Counted from the first letter of the stretch, positions 23,255 to 34,188 are shown. The stretch is DNA of 64,000 bases from Cheiracanthium punctorium (GCA_038373885.1 JAWZYV010012274.1:310001-374000), one strand, 5' to 3'. Program-made: numbers and translations. Notes: generated by a model not told the origin, from the sequence alone.

Positions 23255-24796
23255 GTAACATCACCGACTTAAAAAAAGTCACCGGTTTAGTAGCCATTTT
23301 CTCAATTTTAGTTCCCAAAGTAGTAACATTTTTGAATGATTTTGTAGTTAAGAAATAAACATGCTTAATTTAGCTTGAAGAAGAATAAAATGAAGAATTG
23401 AATAAAATGATAAATTTAAAAAACTTCATATATATATAACAGAACATATAATACATTTATTTTTATAGCACGATTAAAAAAAAAGATTATAATGTTTTCC
23501 GAAAGCTCAGTAGCAGCTTTAAAAAAAAGGGAGCCAACACCAGATTTTCAAATGAGTCGCTGGAGTAAGGTAAAACATGAAAATAGTATGAAAATGACGT
23601 TTATCTGGTTCAAAAAGTCGCGAAATCTTTAAATTAGTTGCAAAAGTCCATTGTACATTAAAAACAGTAAAAGTAAAAATTTACCTGTAACATTTTCCAG
23701 ACTGTTTAAAAACTTAAATCCAACCGTAAAATCTTCTTTCTGTATCCATAACCAGCAAGATATCACTGTAGAAGCAAATCTTATTATAATTATTATTGCT
23801 CCTAACAGAGATATCTCACTAGTCTATAGCAATAACGTTCTCGAAAGTCTACAACAACAACCAAAACTTAATCCTAAAAAGCGTATTTCATAACTGGCTT
23901 CCCGCTCAACGTTTCAAGATTTGCAAAACGAAATGAAACATCAAAAGAAAAAAGAATGGGTTATACTCAATCGACAGTAAAACTCGCCAATCTTCAAATG
24001 CATAAAAAATTCATTTGTACTTCGAATAAATAATCTGAATTAATATAGCCAAATCCGCGATAACAGTTCGAATTCTTGGTGCCTTATCGTGCAACCGTGA
24101 GATATTAGTTGACCCTGGGTAGATATTTTTGACCTCTTGCTTTCCGTAAGGAGGCCGTTAAAGGGTGCGAAATAGAACATTTGATTCAGGAGTAATCGAA
24201 ACAGAATGAAATAATATAATATGTAAATATTGGTTCATTGCTGAATTTCTAACAAAATAGCTGCAGGAGCTCTAATTTGTTTTATTGTAAATTTGAGCAT
24301 TAATTACCTAATTTATATTTATCTTTTGTTTTACCACTGCTATATTTAATTGAATAAAAAAATGTCAATAGAAGCAATTATGTAGGCTGTTAAAATTTTT
24401 AATTTAATCTAAAATTCTCTGAAGAAAAAAAGACTACAGGAGCTGAGCTCTCATGCAAAACCCTGACTGGTCTTCGTGTAATACTCTCTAACATATTTCT
24501 GAACCCTAATTCGGTAGATTTTAAAAGGGGCTTAACGTAGAAAAAAGTCTCCAAATATGTTTTTCAGGAAAAGTTTAGCAAAATCGTAAAATATTAATAT
24601 AAATTATAAAAATGTTAAGATTAAAATTCATAATTCTGTACATAGTGGGGGTTATATACTGTCATATACAGAGTGGAGGTTACACTGTCGGTGTAGTAAA
24701 TATTTTTACAGCATACTGAACTCGTTTGTATTGTTTTAGTTTTTAGTACTAAAATATTTGAAGGCACAATATGAACTTCTCCCCTTACATCCCCCC
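23255..24796. other. uncharacterised filler inside the 22047 element
   Basis: AT-rich sequence with short open frames only (for example 23651-23893) and no family motif. I cannot tell whether this is original element sequence or older intron. Confidence 0.5.
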
Positions 24797-25046
24797 CAGT
24801 AGCGGATCCAGGGGAGGGGCTAGGGGGCTTCATCCCCCCCCCCAAAAGATTGCTGAAGGGTAACATTCTGCTCTATTATACAATTTAAAATGCTAGAATG
24901 ATCATATTTTATTACTTAGCCCCTCCCAGAAGCATGCACATTGATTTAGACTAAAATTTTGAATTATAGTACATTTTAATTGGGTGAAATAAGCTTTTTT
25001 AAAAAAAATTTAGCCCTCCCAAAAAAAATGTCTGGATCCGCCACTG
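24797..25046. mobile_element. CAGTAGCGGAT MITE, 250-bp copy
   Basis: Left end cagtagcggatccagggg, right end ctggatccgccactg; internal run of C, aagggtaacattctgc, and two cttagcccctccca-type motifs, all shared with the copy at 45568-45815. The flanks are poly-C, so the target duplication cannot be read. Confidence 0.8.
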
Positions 25047-25453
25047 CCCCCCCCCCCCTCAAAAAAGAAAAAAAAATCTTAGCAGTGAGCCTGCCTTTGG
25101 GTGCACGGAACTTATATCCCCTAACACTTCTACACCGTATGAATGTGAAACAATATTATTTAATTAAAATAACGAAATTTTATGCCAACACTACGAAATA
25201 TATACAGGCCCATTACTGCCAAATAGTGCTGGTCCGGTACATTTTAAGCAGTACCACGCCGTTAACTTTTTCGTGCATGTCACAGACACATGGCGTTACT
25301 AGTTATGTACCGGCGCATATGCACTTTTCAGGGCACTGGTACTCCAGTGACTTCCAGACGATGGCAATCTATCTTGCTCCCGGTATACGGCACTTCGCCA
25401 GCACGACGGGTACCCGGCCGTCATTTTGCGGGCAGTTGTGTGTTTGCTGGGTA

Positions 25454-25505
25454 AGCCTCCGTTTTTTATTTATTTAAAGCAGTTCAATGGAAATTTAAAA
25501 GTTTC
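25454..25505. repeat. satellite array, block 3
   Basis: Short block starting agcctccgttttttatttat, matching the gctacgcctccgttatata part of the satellite unit, between the end of the 22047 element and the SINE. Confidence 0.55.
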
Positions 25506-25519
25506 ATAATATAAAACTA

Positions 25520-25814
25520 GGCCGTGGTAGCCCAGTGGTTAAGGCGTTGGACTCGTAACCGGAAGGTTGTGGGTTCGATACCAGCGTACCACTAGAGATC
25601 ACCGTGTACATGCGGTGTACGTGCACGTTAAATTCGTGGTTCCGAAAGTCCTCTCGGCGGTCGCTAGCAGTTTCCGAGGGGTGCCAATATTCAGAAGTCC
25701 CCCCCCTTTCTGATGAGGCTCCAAATCGTGGCGGGAAATTCCGGGAAGGACGTATATGTAGCTCTAAGCGACACATTCAGAGACGCGAGCTGTCCTCTCC
25801 TGGCAAATAAATAA
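25520..25814 (+). mobile_element. tRNA-derived SINE (plus strand)
   Basis: The head is a clear tRNA relative: ggccgtggtagcccagtgg (A box), ctcgtaacc in the anticodon-arm position, and gggttcgatacc (B box). A ~200-bp body and a caaataaataaata tail follow. Exact 14-bp duplication ataatataaaacta at 25506-25519 and 25815-25828. The exact duplication suggests it is younger than the SINEs at 2.8 and 14.9 kb, and it belongs to a different family. Not a functional tRNA gene: the acceptor-stem 3' half is missing. Confidence 0.92.
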
Positions 25815-25828
25815 ATAATATAAAACTA

Positions 25829-26060
25829 AGTTAATACCGAAATATTCCAAGCACAGCTTTAAACATTTCAACTTTATTATCTACTAGAAACATGGAATTT
25901 AACATTTTACTTAGTTCCAGTAATATCATAATTATTTAGGCTGCACGACAGCATGTGGAAGATTGGCTTGAAATGAAATTAGTAGGCGGGACCTTATTGT
26001 CTATCCTGCCGTTTGATATATATACCTACTGGTGATATTGTTCAACGTTTATTTGCACCA
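25829..26060. repeat. satellite array, block 4
   Basis: After the SINE the unit continues with ataccgaaatattccaagca, ctactagaaacatggaattt and aggcgggacctt, corresponding to parts of block 1 units. The last recognisable unit of the array. Confidence 0.6.
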
Positions 26061-26308
26061 AAGCCAAAGCTCATGATCGTAATTTATTTGGGGTAAACTA
26101 TACCGTATCGTCAGGCGTTTCTGTAGAAACTATGCTTGATTGCGTGAAGATGATTCTTCGACTGAAAATAAAGAGCTAAAAAATCGGCACTATTTACAGA
26201 TATGTCCACAAAATATGCTTATTTATTGCGAAAATGTAAATGCAGTCAAAGTTAAAGAAAGTGCAGTAAATCCTATTATTGAAATAAAGTGTGTTTACGT
26301 GCAAAATA

Positions 26309-27711
26309 CACTCTATAGCAAATAAATCGACGCACCAAGAAGGAGGTGTCCGATTGAGACGAAAATTGGCGGATAGGAAGACAATGTACAGAATAGTAAA
26401 TGATTAAAATTTCAGAACAATTGAATAATTTATTTCAGAGTTACAGTAACATGTTCAATAAGGTGTTGACCCGCCGCTAGCCTGGATACAAGCTGCCACA
26501 CGGCGTGGCATAGACCGATAAAGCTCCCGGATGGTCTCCTGCGGTATTTCCTGCCAAATTCGCTCCAATTGTCGAACGAGGTCATCAACAGTCCGTGCCA
26601 GATGCAATCGCCTTCCCATCATATTCCAGACATGCTCGATGGGAGAGAGATCTGGCGATCTGGCAGGCCAAGGAAGAGTTTGGCAAGCTTGCAGACAGTT
26701 TAGAGCAACACGAGCCGTATGTGGTCTGACATTGTCCTGCTGAAAAACCAGCCCAGGGCACTGCAAAAGGAACGGTAACAAAACAGGTCTTAGGATGTCG
26801 TCCACGTACCGCTGTGCAGTAAGTGTACCTCTAATGACGACCAAAGGGGTCCGGCTGTCAAAGGAAATGGCACACCAGACCATAATGCCTTGTTGGGGGC
26901 CGGTGTGGCGTGCAATAGTGAAAGCAGGATCCCCCTCTGCCCTGTGCGTCTTCAAACACGTCTTCAATGATCGTCAGGACACAGTTGGAAGCGGGATTCG
27001 TCGCTAAAGACTATACGTCCCCAGTCGGCATCATTCCAACCTGATCGAGCCCTGCACCACTGTAATCTGGCTCGGCAGTGTGCAGGCGTGAGTGGCAGGT
27101 GGCGTAACGGTCGGCGCGAGCGTAGATTTCGCTCTCTCAACCGTCTGTGAATGGTCATGATGGACACTGGTGTTTGGGTTGAACGTTTGATGGTTGATAG
27201 AAATGAAGAAGGCGCTGTGACAGCTGATCGGACCATCACTCTGTCCTCACGATCTGTTGTAGCCCTAGGTTGGCCGCTACCATCCTGACGCTGCACTCTG
27301 CCATTTTCCACCCATCCTTGCCAGCATCTTCGAATCGTCGCATCGCTTCGACTCAAATGACGAGCGATTCTCCGATTAGTCCAACCGGCCTCTTTCAATC
27401 CAATGATACGACCTCTGTCAAACTCTGGCAGTTGCTCGTAATGAGCACGAATCCTGCAGCGAGGCATTTTTTAAGTTGTTAAAAAGTCATCTGAATCGCA
27501 ATCAAACCGAAAGTTTTAACAACCGTTGAAGAACTGCTCCTTATATACGTCTGCTGGATGCGCAGTTCCGATGCGCTAGAGATCAAACTATTCATTCATT
27601 GGACACCAAATTTGAATCATTTGCATATCTGTTCAAAACATTCATGCACACGAAATTTCAAAGCAATGGGATGATTGTTTCTTGGTGCGTCGATTTTTTT
27701 GTTATAGAGTG
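26309..27711 (-). mobile_element. Tc1/mariner element, 1.4 kb, TSD TA
   Basis: Terminal inverted repeats: left cactctatagcaaataaatc, right the complement of cactctataacaaaaaaatc, both continuing gacgcaccaagaa. Flanked by TA (26307-26308, 27712-27713). Carries one broken transposase on the minus strand that fills most of its length. Confidence 0.95.
26455..27467 (-). pseudogene. Tc1-type transposase, broken
   Basis: About 340 codons. N-terminal helix-turn-helix DNA-binding region (GRIIGLKEAGWTNRRIARHL, IRRCWQGWVENG), then the DDE core: IVFSDESRFQL (first Asp), GLVFQQDNVRPHTA (second Asp), and WPARSPDLSPIEHVWNMM (Glu, 34 residues after the second Asp, so DD34E as in Tc1). Two TGA codons where Arg and Trp are expected, and one base lost in a G-run, all cluster at about 26930-26970, just after CPDDH. 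Otherwise well preserved, so a fairly recent loss. Confidence 0.95.
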
Positions 27712-27902
27712 TAATTAATATCTCTCTTAAAGCGTTTAAGTTAAAACCACCCCTTTTTTAATTTTACCATACTGTTAGAAAAATAGTTCAACGTTTCGTC
27801 GATATTCCGGTGCGAATTTATTTAGCTGCAACCGATGTTTTGAAAAATTTGGTGCTAGGATTCACCACATTAGCGGTGCTTCCTCAAGCACCATGAAACG
27901 TT

Positions 27903-28085
27903 GAACCATGATCTAGGATTTTTCTCTAACCTATTATATGGTTAGAGCTTGAACCAAGATCGGTGTTTTATATCTAACCAAATGTACGGTAAGTGATTTA
28001 ACCAACATCTAGTTTTTTTCTCTAACCAAATTAAGATTATAAGATAATATAAGTATAAGATTAAACCAAGATCTAGTTTTTTCCC
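27903..28085. repeat. short interspersed-tandem motif, 4 copies
   Basis: Variants of aaccaagatctagttttttc followed by tctaacc recur near 27905, 27952, 28000 and 28063. Degenerate tandem repeat. Confidence 0.6.
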
Positions 28086-28324
28086 CTATCTTTAAGAAAG
28101 CTCTCTTTAGCCTTTTATTTATACACTGCAAAAGATTACAGTTACCATATTTTTTTCTTTACCATTGAATTGTCATTTGAATTCTCATTAGAAAAAGTTA
28201 TCATCTTCCTGCTTATGTAAAAAAGATTTTTGTTTTCTTCACTGTCCAGTCCAAAATTTACATTATTTGTAGTGCTTCCAAATATAAAACAATATGTTTG
28301 AAATGCTGCAATGCTTTAAAATAA

Positions 28325-28862
28325 TCTACTTACATAATACGCTAACGTATGCGGTACCAAAATCGACGATATTTCTGTGCTGGGAACGGCGACAACTAGA
28401 TTGAAATATTAGAGTAATAACAACACATGCGGAAAAAGTCCAGTTACTAAGAGTTCAATGACTTCAAGAGAAGCAAGCATATTCGTTACTGGTTACGTAT
28501 GTCACACAGTAGCTAGATTACAAAATAACAATGCATACGCAAAAAAGAAAAAATCTTTCGGATCTTTTCACAGTGCGTTTATCGCACATCTACTTATATA
28601 ATACGCTAACGTATGTGGTATCAAAATCGACGATATTTCCACACTGCGAATGGCAACAGTTAGATGTAAACATTAGAGCAATAACAATAACGGTTGTGCA
28701 TAAATCCAAATTAACAATTCAATGACATCAAAGAGAGCAAGCATAGGCCACAGGGTAGCTAGATTACAAAATAACAATAATGGATACACAAATATGCAAG
28801 ATCTTTCGGACTTTTCACAGTTTTAAAATATCGAATTTACAATACTTGACGCATTTATCGCC
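28325..28862. repeat. tandem duplication, ~265-bp unit, 2 copies
   Basis: Copy 1 (from ~28325) and copy 2 (from ~28589) share ataatacgctaacgtatg, caaaatcgacgatattt, tagctagattacaaaataac and atctttcgga in the same order; roughly 75-80% alike by eye. No coding content. Confidence 0.75.
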
Positions 28863-28974
28863 CACCTTAAAAAAATGTCACCACGCATTGGGCTAAAGCA
28901 CATTTTAGCCATTTGCTGTTTCAACATCGGCTTTTATGATGACACCCAAAATGTTTAGCAACACCCGGCGCGTA

Positions 28975-29125
28975 CCCAGGGAGAGTGCCCGGGCACCACC
29001 CCAACCACCACCCCCACTCAGATCAAATGACACACATTTGATAGTACACATTTTTAGTAATAATTTGTATTAGATGGTTTGTACACCCCCCCCCCTCCAC
29101 CTTCTGACCTAGCTACGCCTACGAA
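28975..29125. mobile_element. C-rich MITE relic
   Basis: gtacccagggagagtgcccg at the left and tagctacgcctacga at the right enclose two C-runs, the layout of the hAT MITEs at 30621 and 40043. Ends too diverged for a target duplication. Confidence 0.4.
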
Positions 29126-29808
29126 CACTAACCTAACAGTCCTTGAGTCGGCTGGCGTTTTTGATGACCAATAACAAAAAATCTGAAATCTCGTCCTATA
29201 GTTCATTTAGTTATACATATAACAGAAGTGAACGTCAGCTAGCGCATTTGCGGTGGGTGCAGTCGCCCAAACATGTAAAATAATTTTTAAAAAATAATTA
29301 CAATAAAAAATTTGATACTTTGTACATGTGTTTGTCACGTTGCATACAAATGAAAAAAAAATAGTCAGCTGGCTTTATAGCAGTGGATTATAGGTCAGCT
29401 GCCGACGATCATCTGCATTCGACTGTATAGCGGTGAATTATACATCAACATATAAAGAACATCCGTTAAGTAAAATAATAATAAAAAAGCTGAAATTTGA
29501 TGGAAGAGATAGTTAACATTACCAGTTTTAAGAAAAAAATAGTCAGCTGAGTTTTCCGTGGTGGAAAAGTGGTCAGATGGCGATTGAAAGTTACAGTGTA
29601 TTGCTGCACGCATAGGCGCCTGATGTATTTCACTGGATCAGCTGATCACTTTACACAGCGGAAAATTCAGCAGACAACTTCTTTCAGATAACTTTTAAAA
29701 AGAACAACTTTACAAAGTTCAGCTTTCTTGGTTTCTGATATCTATCAGTTTTTAACGTTACATGGAGCGTCTCACAGTGCGTCCATGAATCGGCTGAAGA
29801 TACCTAAA

Positions 29809-29840
<32 letters not shown>

Positions 29841-30620
29841 CTTACTCTCAATTATATATTTAAAATGCATAACAATGAGAAAAATGTAGGGGAAGGTGGC
29901 CCAAAATTATCCTAGCGGGCAAAACAATCCACGTATGTTTTCTTAGATACAGGTCGCTTTACCTACATATCGAATAACACATAAACTAGTTGTGCCAATT
30001 CAAGAAGCAATGGCGATATTTAAGTGATCGGAGTATTACGTGTGAGTATAATTCTTCAAAAACTGGGTTTTAACATATCTATTACGAGGTAAGCATTAAC
30101 TTTCTTATTTATTTAGAAATACAATATTTACAAAAATATGACTTGGTTGACTGAACAGAGTATATTTTTAGATGTGAATTGCATTTATTTAGTTTATGTT
30201 TCACGGCGAGTTCCAGTATTATGAACTAAAGTGGGCAGCCATACTGCCGGGTAAAATGATCCATCGAATGAAAAAACTCCAGTACCGGGCCCTAGTCATC
30301 ATGGCAGCTCTTCAGATGTTCTCAAATGCACGACTCCCATTAAATTATTTAATTCATTTCTGCATTTATTGTAGGTCAGAATTTTTATTTATAATTTTGA
30401 AATATTCCATTTATTGTTTTTGACTTTTTGTATTTTAAAATACATGAGTATGCATAAAATAAATTATGCATACGATATGATTGTATAATTTATTTTATTT
30501 CATTATGCATACTCATAATTATTTTTACATCTTTTATTCTGCCGATAAAAAGCAATTTACAATTATTTTCAAACGAAGGATCATTTTGCCCGTGGGTGAG
30601 GGTAAAATGATCCTTTGGAC
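29126..30620. other. FS5-intron stretch, no gene seen
   Basis: AT-rich. Holds a 30-base T-run at 29811-29840, and gtaggggaaggtggcccaaa at 29887 with gtaaaatgatcc-type motifs at 30252 and 30603 that look like a decayed transposon. The frame at 30196-30423 has no family signature. Confidence 0.5.
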
Positions 30621-30789
30621 CAGGGGCGTAGCCAAGAGGGGGTTAGGGGGTCACAACCCCCCCCATGAGAATTTTTTTGCCATACAAAATGTATATTCTT
30701 CACTACATTATCACACACACGTATACATATATATGAGTTGTAGTAGTCGTAACCCCCCCCCCCATGAAAAAATTTCTGCTACGCCCCTG
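30621..30789. mobile_element. hAT MITE (CAGGGGCGTAGC), 169 bp
   Basis: Ends caggggcgtagccaa and gctacgcccctg are inverted repeats; interior has two C-runs and atacatatatatgagttgta. Same family, opposite orientation, as 63048-63203. No exact target duplication, so older or rearranged. Confidence 0.8.
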
Positions 30790-31257
30790 CCTCAGAGACA
30801 TTTATGTGCAGTGTTGGCATGCTGCTTTGACGATGAAGTGATTTTGCTGTACGGAAGCCGGCCAGCATGCTAATACCAAAAATATTTGACTATTGCTTTT
30901 CGATATAATTAACCTGTTCAAATCATTAGTAATATAATAATATGTAAATACAATTTTCATTTAAATATGCACTCAAATCACAAAAATTGCATTTTTTCGT
31001 TTATTTGTTTATTAAATTTTATAATTTTGATAATTCGAATTTTCGATAGTTCGAGGCAAGCCCGGTCCCGTAAACCTCGAACTATCGAGACTCTAATATA
31101 TATATATATATATTTATTTATATATATTTTATTTTATTTTATTTCGTGACACTTTCGACCATTTGAATTTTTTCTTTGTTAGACCGATGTTGTTGTAATT
31201 TTGTGACTGCGTGAAATTATAGAAGAGATTTTAGACATATAAATAAATATAAATGAC

Positions 31258-31352
31258 CTTTATGCAATCCTTTGGACAGACACAGGTTCCAACTCCGGAG
31301 GAATCACTTTCACAAGCAGCGTAGTATTCACAATGCTTATGCTCGCAGCCAC
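31258..31352 (-). CDS. AGRN: agrin exon: first half (EGF-like part) of FS5
   Basis: 95-bp exon with the N-terminal half of a follistatin module: GGCEHKHCEYYAACES, then GTCVCPKDCIK, six cysteines. The acceptor (attttctccattacag) is phase 1 and joins FS4; the donor AAG|GTCATT is phase 0 and has a weak +4 to +6 sequence. The Kazal half is in the exon at 5644-5758 across a 25,499-bp intron. The joint reads CIK-VESPVCGTDG, a normal EGF-to-Kazal transition. Confidence 0.88.
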
Positions 31353-32510
31353 CTGTAATGGAGAAAATATATGCAGATTTTAAATAAAAAGGGAAAAAAG
31401 AAATATTTACTTCACCGTTATTCATAAGAAATAATTTAAGGTAGATAGATAAAGATTTGAAATTTCTTTAACCGTAACTTTTATACGTGTATCAATTTTT
31501 TTCATTCGGTAATTTAATTAACCTTTAGTGAATTGATTAATATAAAATGATTTGCTTTCTTGAAACTTGATATAATTCTCTTTCCATTTTTTCCATTATT
31601 TCTTTTAACAGATCACAAGACTTTTGAGCACATAATTAAAAAGTTTACAGTGTTTCACTCTTGAACATTTTTTAAAAATATTAATATATTATTGATTAGA
31701 TTTTCGTACCTTAACATGTTTCAAACACACGACGGAGAAAAAAAAAATGTAAAAGCTTTATGCCCATGAGTCATTTTTGTCGGTCAATTTTGTCTTTAAA
31801 TTGCATAAAAACTTGCATGTGATAATGTTACATTTGAAATGTGAATTTTTCGACAGCACTTTAAAAAAATTTACGTTTATGGCGATATCAACCCATCTGA
31901 ATTCTCGAATACTCTCAAAACTCGAAATGCAGAAGTAGCACGAAATTTCATCAGTGAAGTCGAGTTAGTCATTCGTGGGATATTAAAAATGCAAACCACA
32001 TAAAAAGAAGGATATGAGAAAATCGGTGAAATTTTGAAAGTAAGATGACGCGATGTCCTGTTGATATACATATTTTATCGAGGAAAAAAATAGCTATAAT
32101 ATCGTAAAATTGCCGATGTAGTGCTACTATGCTAGAAAATATTTTCAACAATTCTATACCTGGATTTTGATAAGCAAAGTGAAAAAGAGCTTTTTACAAT
32201 TTAAAACTGTATTAAGATAATCAATAATTTAATCTAGAAACATCGTCTGATTATTTCTGTTCTTTAATGGTTTAGCATTCAAACAGCTTCAATCGTTTTC
32301 TGGTTCTGAAGTTTGGTAGATTAATAATTAAAAAAGAAGAAGAAGAAGAAGAAAAGAAATCTACACACTTTCGACTTAGGCTGAAGAAGATTTTACTGTA
32401 TCTCAATCGAGTGTTTGGTGATTCGAAAAGTTTTATTATAATTCTAATGCGTTCGCGTGGTCGAAAATATGTTTTAGAAAATTTAAACAAAATAAAGAAA
32501 AATCTCTTAC
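31353..32510 (-). other. intron between FS4 and FS5
   Basis: 1,158 bp of AT-rich sequence with an agaagaagaagaa run at 32336-32352. No exon or transposon recognised. Confidence 0.6.
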
Positions 32511-32723
32511 TACAAAGTCCTTGATAAGCTACTTTGATTTCTTTATTTTGTTCACAAGCTTCTTTTCTCAAACTGCATTCGCTGGTGTAAGACCGGCCGT
32601 CATTGCCACAAACAGGATCATAAATTTCAGCACATACAGGACATCTACAAACAGGTCGACGATTTTCCATCAAGCAGACGGCTTCTCTTGGACATGGAAA
32701 ATCAAAACAAGTACCTGCTGCTC
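32511..32723 (-). CDS. AGRN: agrin exon: follistatin/Kazal domain FS4
   Basis: Ten-cysteine follistatin module: GTCFDFPCPREAVC, PVCRCPVC, DPVCGNDGRSYTSEC, EACEQ, GLC. Acceptor gtcttatttatag, donor TGTA|GTAAGA, phase 1; 213 bp. Its acceptor can receive either FS3 (33770) or the signal-peptide exon at 33184-33289; both leave a single G, so both give an open frame. It is therefore the first shared exon of the two predicted isoforms. Confidence 0.94.
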
Positions 32724-33183
32724 CTATAAATAAGACTAAGCGTCAGTATTTTATTCATGAGTCGAGGTGGGATACTGCAATCATAAATTTGTTGATCCCA
32801 GACTTTAATTTAAAAGTAACTGGAAAGTTAGTGCTTTAGTCCTTTTTATATCCAAATATTTTTCTCCCAACAAAAGGCTTGACGTTACTAATGTGTTATC
32901 ATTTTATCGTAATGTCAGTAGAACATTTTTAACCCAAAAATACGAGAATATAAAAAAAAAAAACTCCTGATTGATAGGATCAGTGACACACGCTCGTAGA
33001 TACCAATTTTTGCTTATTGAAAATAGTGCAGAAGTAAATTACTTTTCAACAGTCGTTATTAAGCCCTTGTCACAGAATATGTTTGTGAAAATCATCAATG
33101 AAATAATAATAATAATATGTTTGTTTAATAATATGTTTGTTATTGTTGTTCTGTTAAGGCAAAACACACTATATTAGGATTAC

Positions 33184-33289
33184 CTGCCAAAGGAAGGATT
33201 CCCTTGGAGAACTTTTGAAAGGATAACGCGTCTGAAAGCACTGAAGTTGTTGAGATCAGAATCAAAAGGAAGATATTTCCAAAATTCAT
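33184..33289 (-). CDS. AGRN: candidate alternative first exon with signal peptide
   Basis: Between FS3 and FS4. ATG at 33289, then 35 codons plus one base to the donor GCAG|GTAATC. The peptide starts MNFGNIFLLILISTTSVL: short polar start, hydrophobic core, small residues and a likely cleavage near VLS-DA, a textbook signal peptide. A TAA lies in frame about 20 bases upstream, so this is not an extension of an internal exon. The phase-1 donor fits FS4, producing LPLAGAAGTCFDF. It would yield a secreted agrin lacking FS1-FS3. Vertebrate AGRN also uses alternative first exons (NtA or membrane-anchored), but at the extreme 5' end. No similarity to NtA is seen. Too short for an ORF scan; RNA evidence is needed. 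Confidence 0.72.
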
Positions 33290-33380
33290 ACTTTTATAAC
33301 AGCGCAATTATAGTATAAACTTAGATTAACTGACGTTAAGATTTTATTTTCATAAAAGAAAATTTTCTATTTCCTATCGT
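33290..33380 (-). promoter_or_regulatory. possible internal agrin promoter
   Basis: On the minus strand, upstream of the candidate first exon, a TCAGT (33333-33329) matches the arthropod initiator consensus and would give a 5' UTR of about 42 bases. AT-rich TATA-like sequence (tttatgaaaataaaa) lies about 15-30 bases further upstream. Both elements are common in AT-rich DNA, so this is suggestive only. Confidence 0.3.
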
Positions 33381-33769
33381 ATTTTTTAAGACTTTTATTT
33401 TTGTAACTAGTATGAGCTAAAAATTTTCTTTGTGATTTGATTGGCACATTTAAGACAAATTTATCAAGGGAATGCATGTACATGAATAAAGATTTCTCAT
33501 GCATGTTGAATTTTAAAGCATCTTGACTTGTATACACGTGACAACTTGGTGAAAACACTCTAAGCTTTGCATATCCACACTGGACGTGCGAAATATTCCT
33601 ATTATAAAATACTTTTATATCTACTAATTTTCAATGAATCTAAGAGGTTATCACTTTAGCTTTTCTTTTTTTTAAAAAGGTGTAAGTTAATTATTCTGTC
33701 CTGAATTTTCCACACCAACATACTTTTCCTCTAAATAATAAAACAGAGGGAAAACGTGCACTAACTTAC

Positions 33770-33985
33770 CACAAACACCTCTGTGCTCCAGATTGATGAT
33801 TTTCTGCTCCAAGCATCCAGTTCGCCTCATGTCACATTCCGAATGGTAAGTTTTCCCATCGTCACCACAAACAGGCCGGACTACTGGCTCGCAGGACTGA
33901 GGACACTGGCAAGCTGCAATTCCATACCGATCGATGTCGCATTCCTGTCCTGGCCCACACTGCAAGTTCTCGCACGGACTGGCAC
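33770..33985 (-). CDS. AGRN: agrin exon: follistatin/Kazal domain FS3
   Basis: Ten-cysteine module: ASPCENLQCGPGQECDI, AACQCPQSC, PVCGDDGKTYHSEC, TGCLEQK, GVC. Donor TGTG|GTAAGT is strong; the acceptor (gttaactcaag) has a weak pyrimidine tract. Phase 1 at both ends, 216 bp. The close match to FS2 in length and in the GPGQEC/PASQVC pattern suggests tandem duplication of these modules. Confidence 0.93.
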
Positions 33986-34188
33986 CTTGAGTTAACATGC
34001 GAAATGCTACAATACAGCTAGAATAATGTCCTCAGCACAAGACTTCTGACACACATGTTAAATACAACTACGGCATAGTTATAAAACTAATCAGTAATAT
34101 TAACCCTTTGATGCAGGGTGGTTGCGCCGTGAAACCACCTTATTTCAATGATTTCACTGCTAGTCTCAAAAAAAATATGGTTAAATCG

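Larger units (their letters stand above)
22047..25451. mobile_element. 3.4-kb TIR element (CCCAGCAAACACAC), TSD TA
   Basis: The left end cccagcaaacacac is matched by the reverse complement of the right end (gtgtgtttgctggg at 25438-25451). TA is present on both sides (22045-22046, 25452-25453), and the satellite continues across the gap. About 350 bp at the left and 270 bp at the right share GC-rich tggcactgg/gtaccgg-type motifs; the middle is filled with later insertions. No transposase recognised, so superfamily unassigned. Confidence 0.7.

Noticed and set aside
24980..25477. 165-codon plus-strand frame
   Set aside because: It runs across a MITE, a poly-C tract and the end of a TIR element, so it is a chance frame.
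25520..25595. Possible tRNA gene
   Set aside because: It has A and B boxes, but no complete acceptor stem. It is followed by a SINE body and A-rich tail and is flanked by a 14-bp duplication.
31353..31425. Hydrophobic in-frame extension upstream of FS5a
   Set aside because: Same reason: it overlaps the acceptor tract attttctccattacag, and FS4 joins cleanly at 31352.
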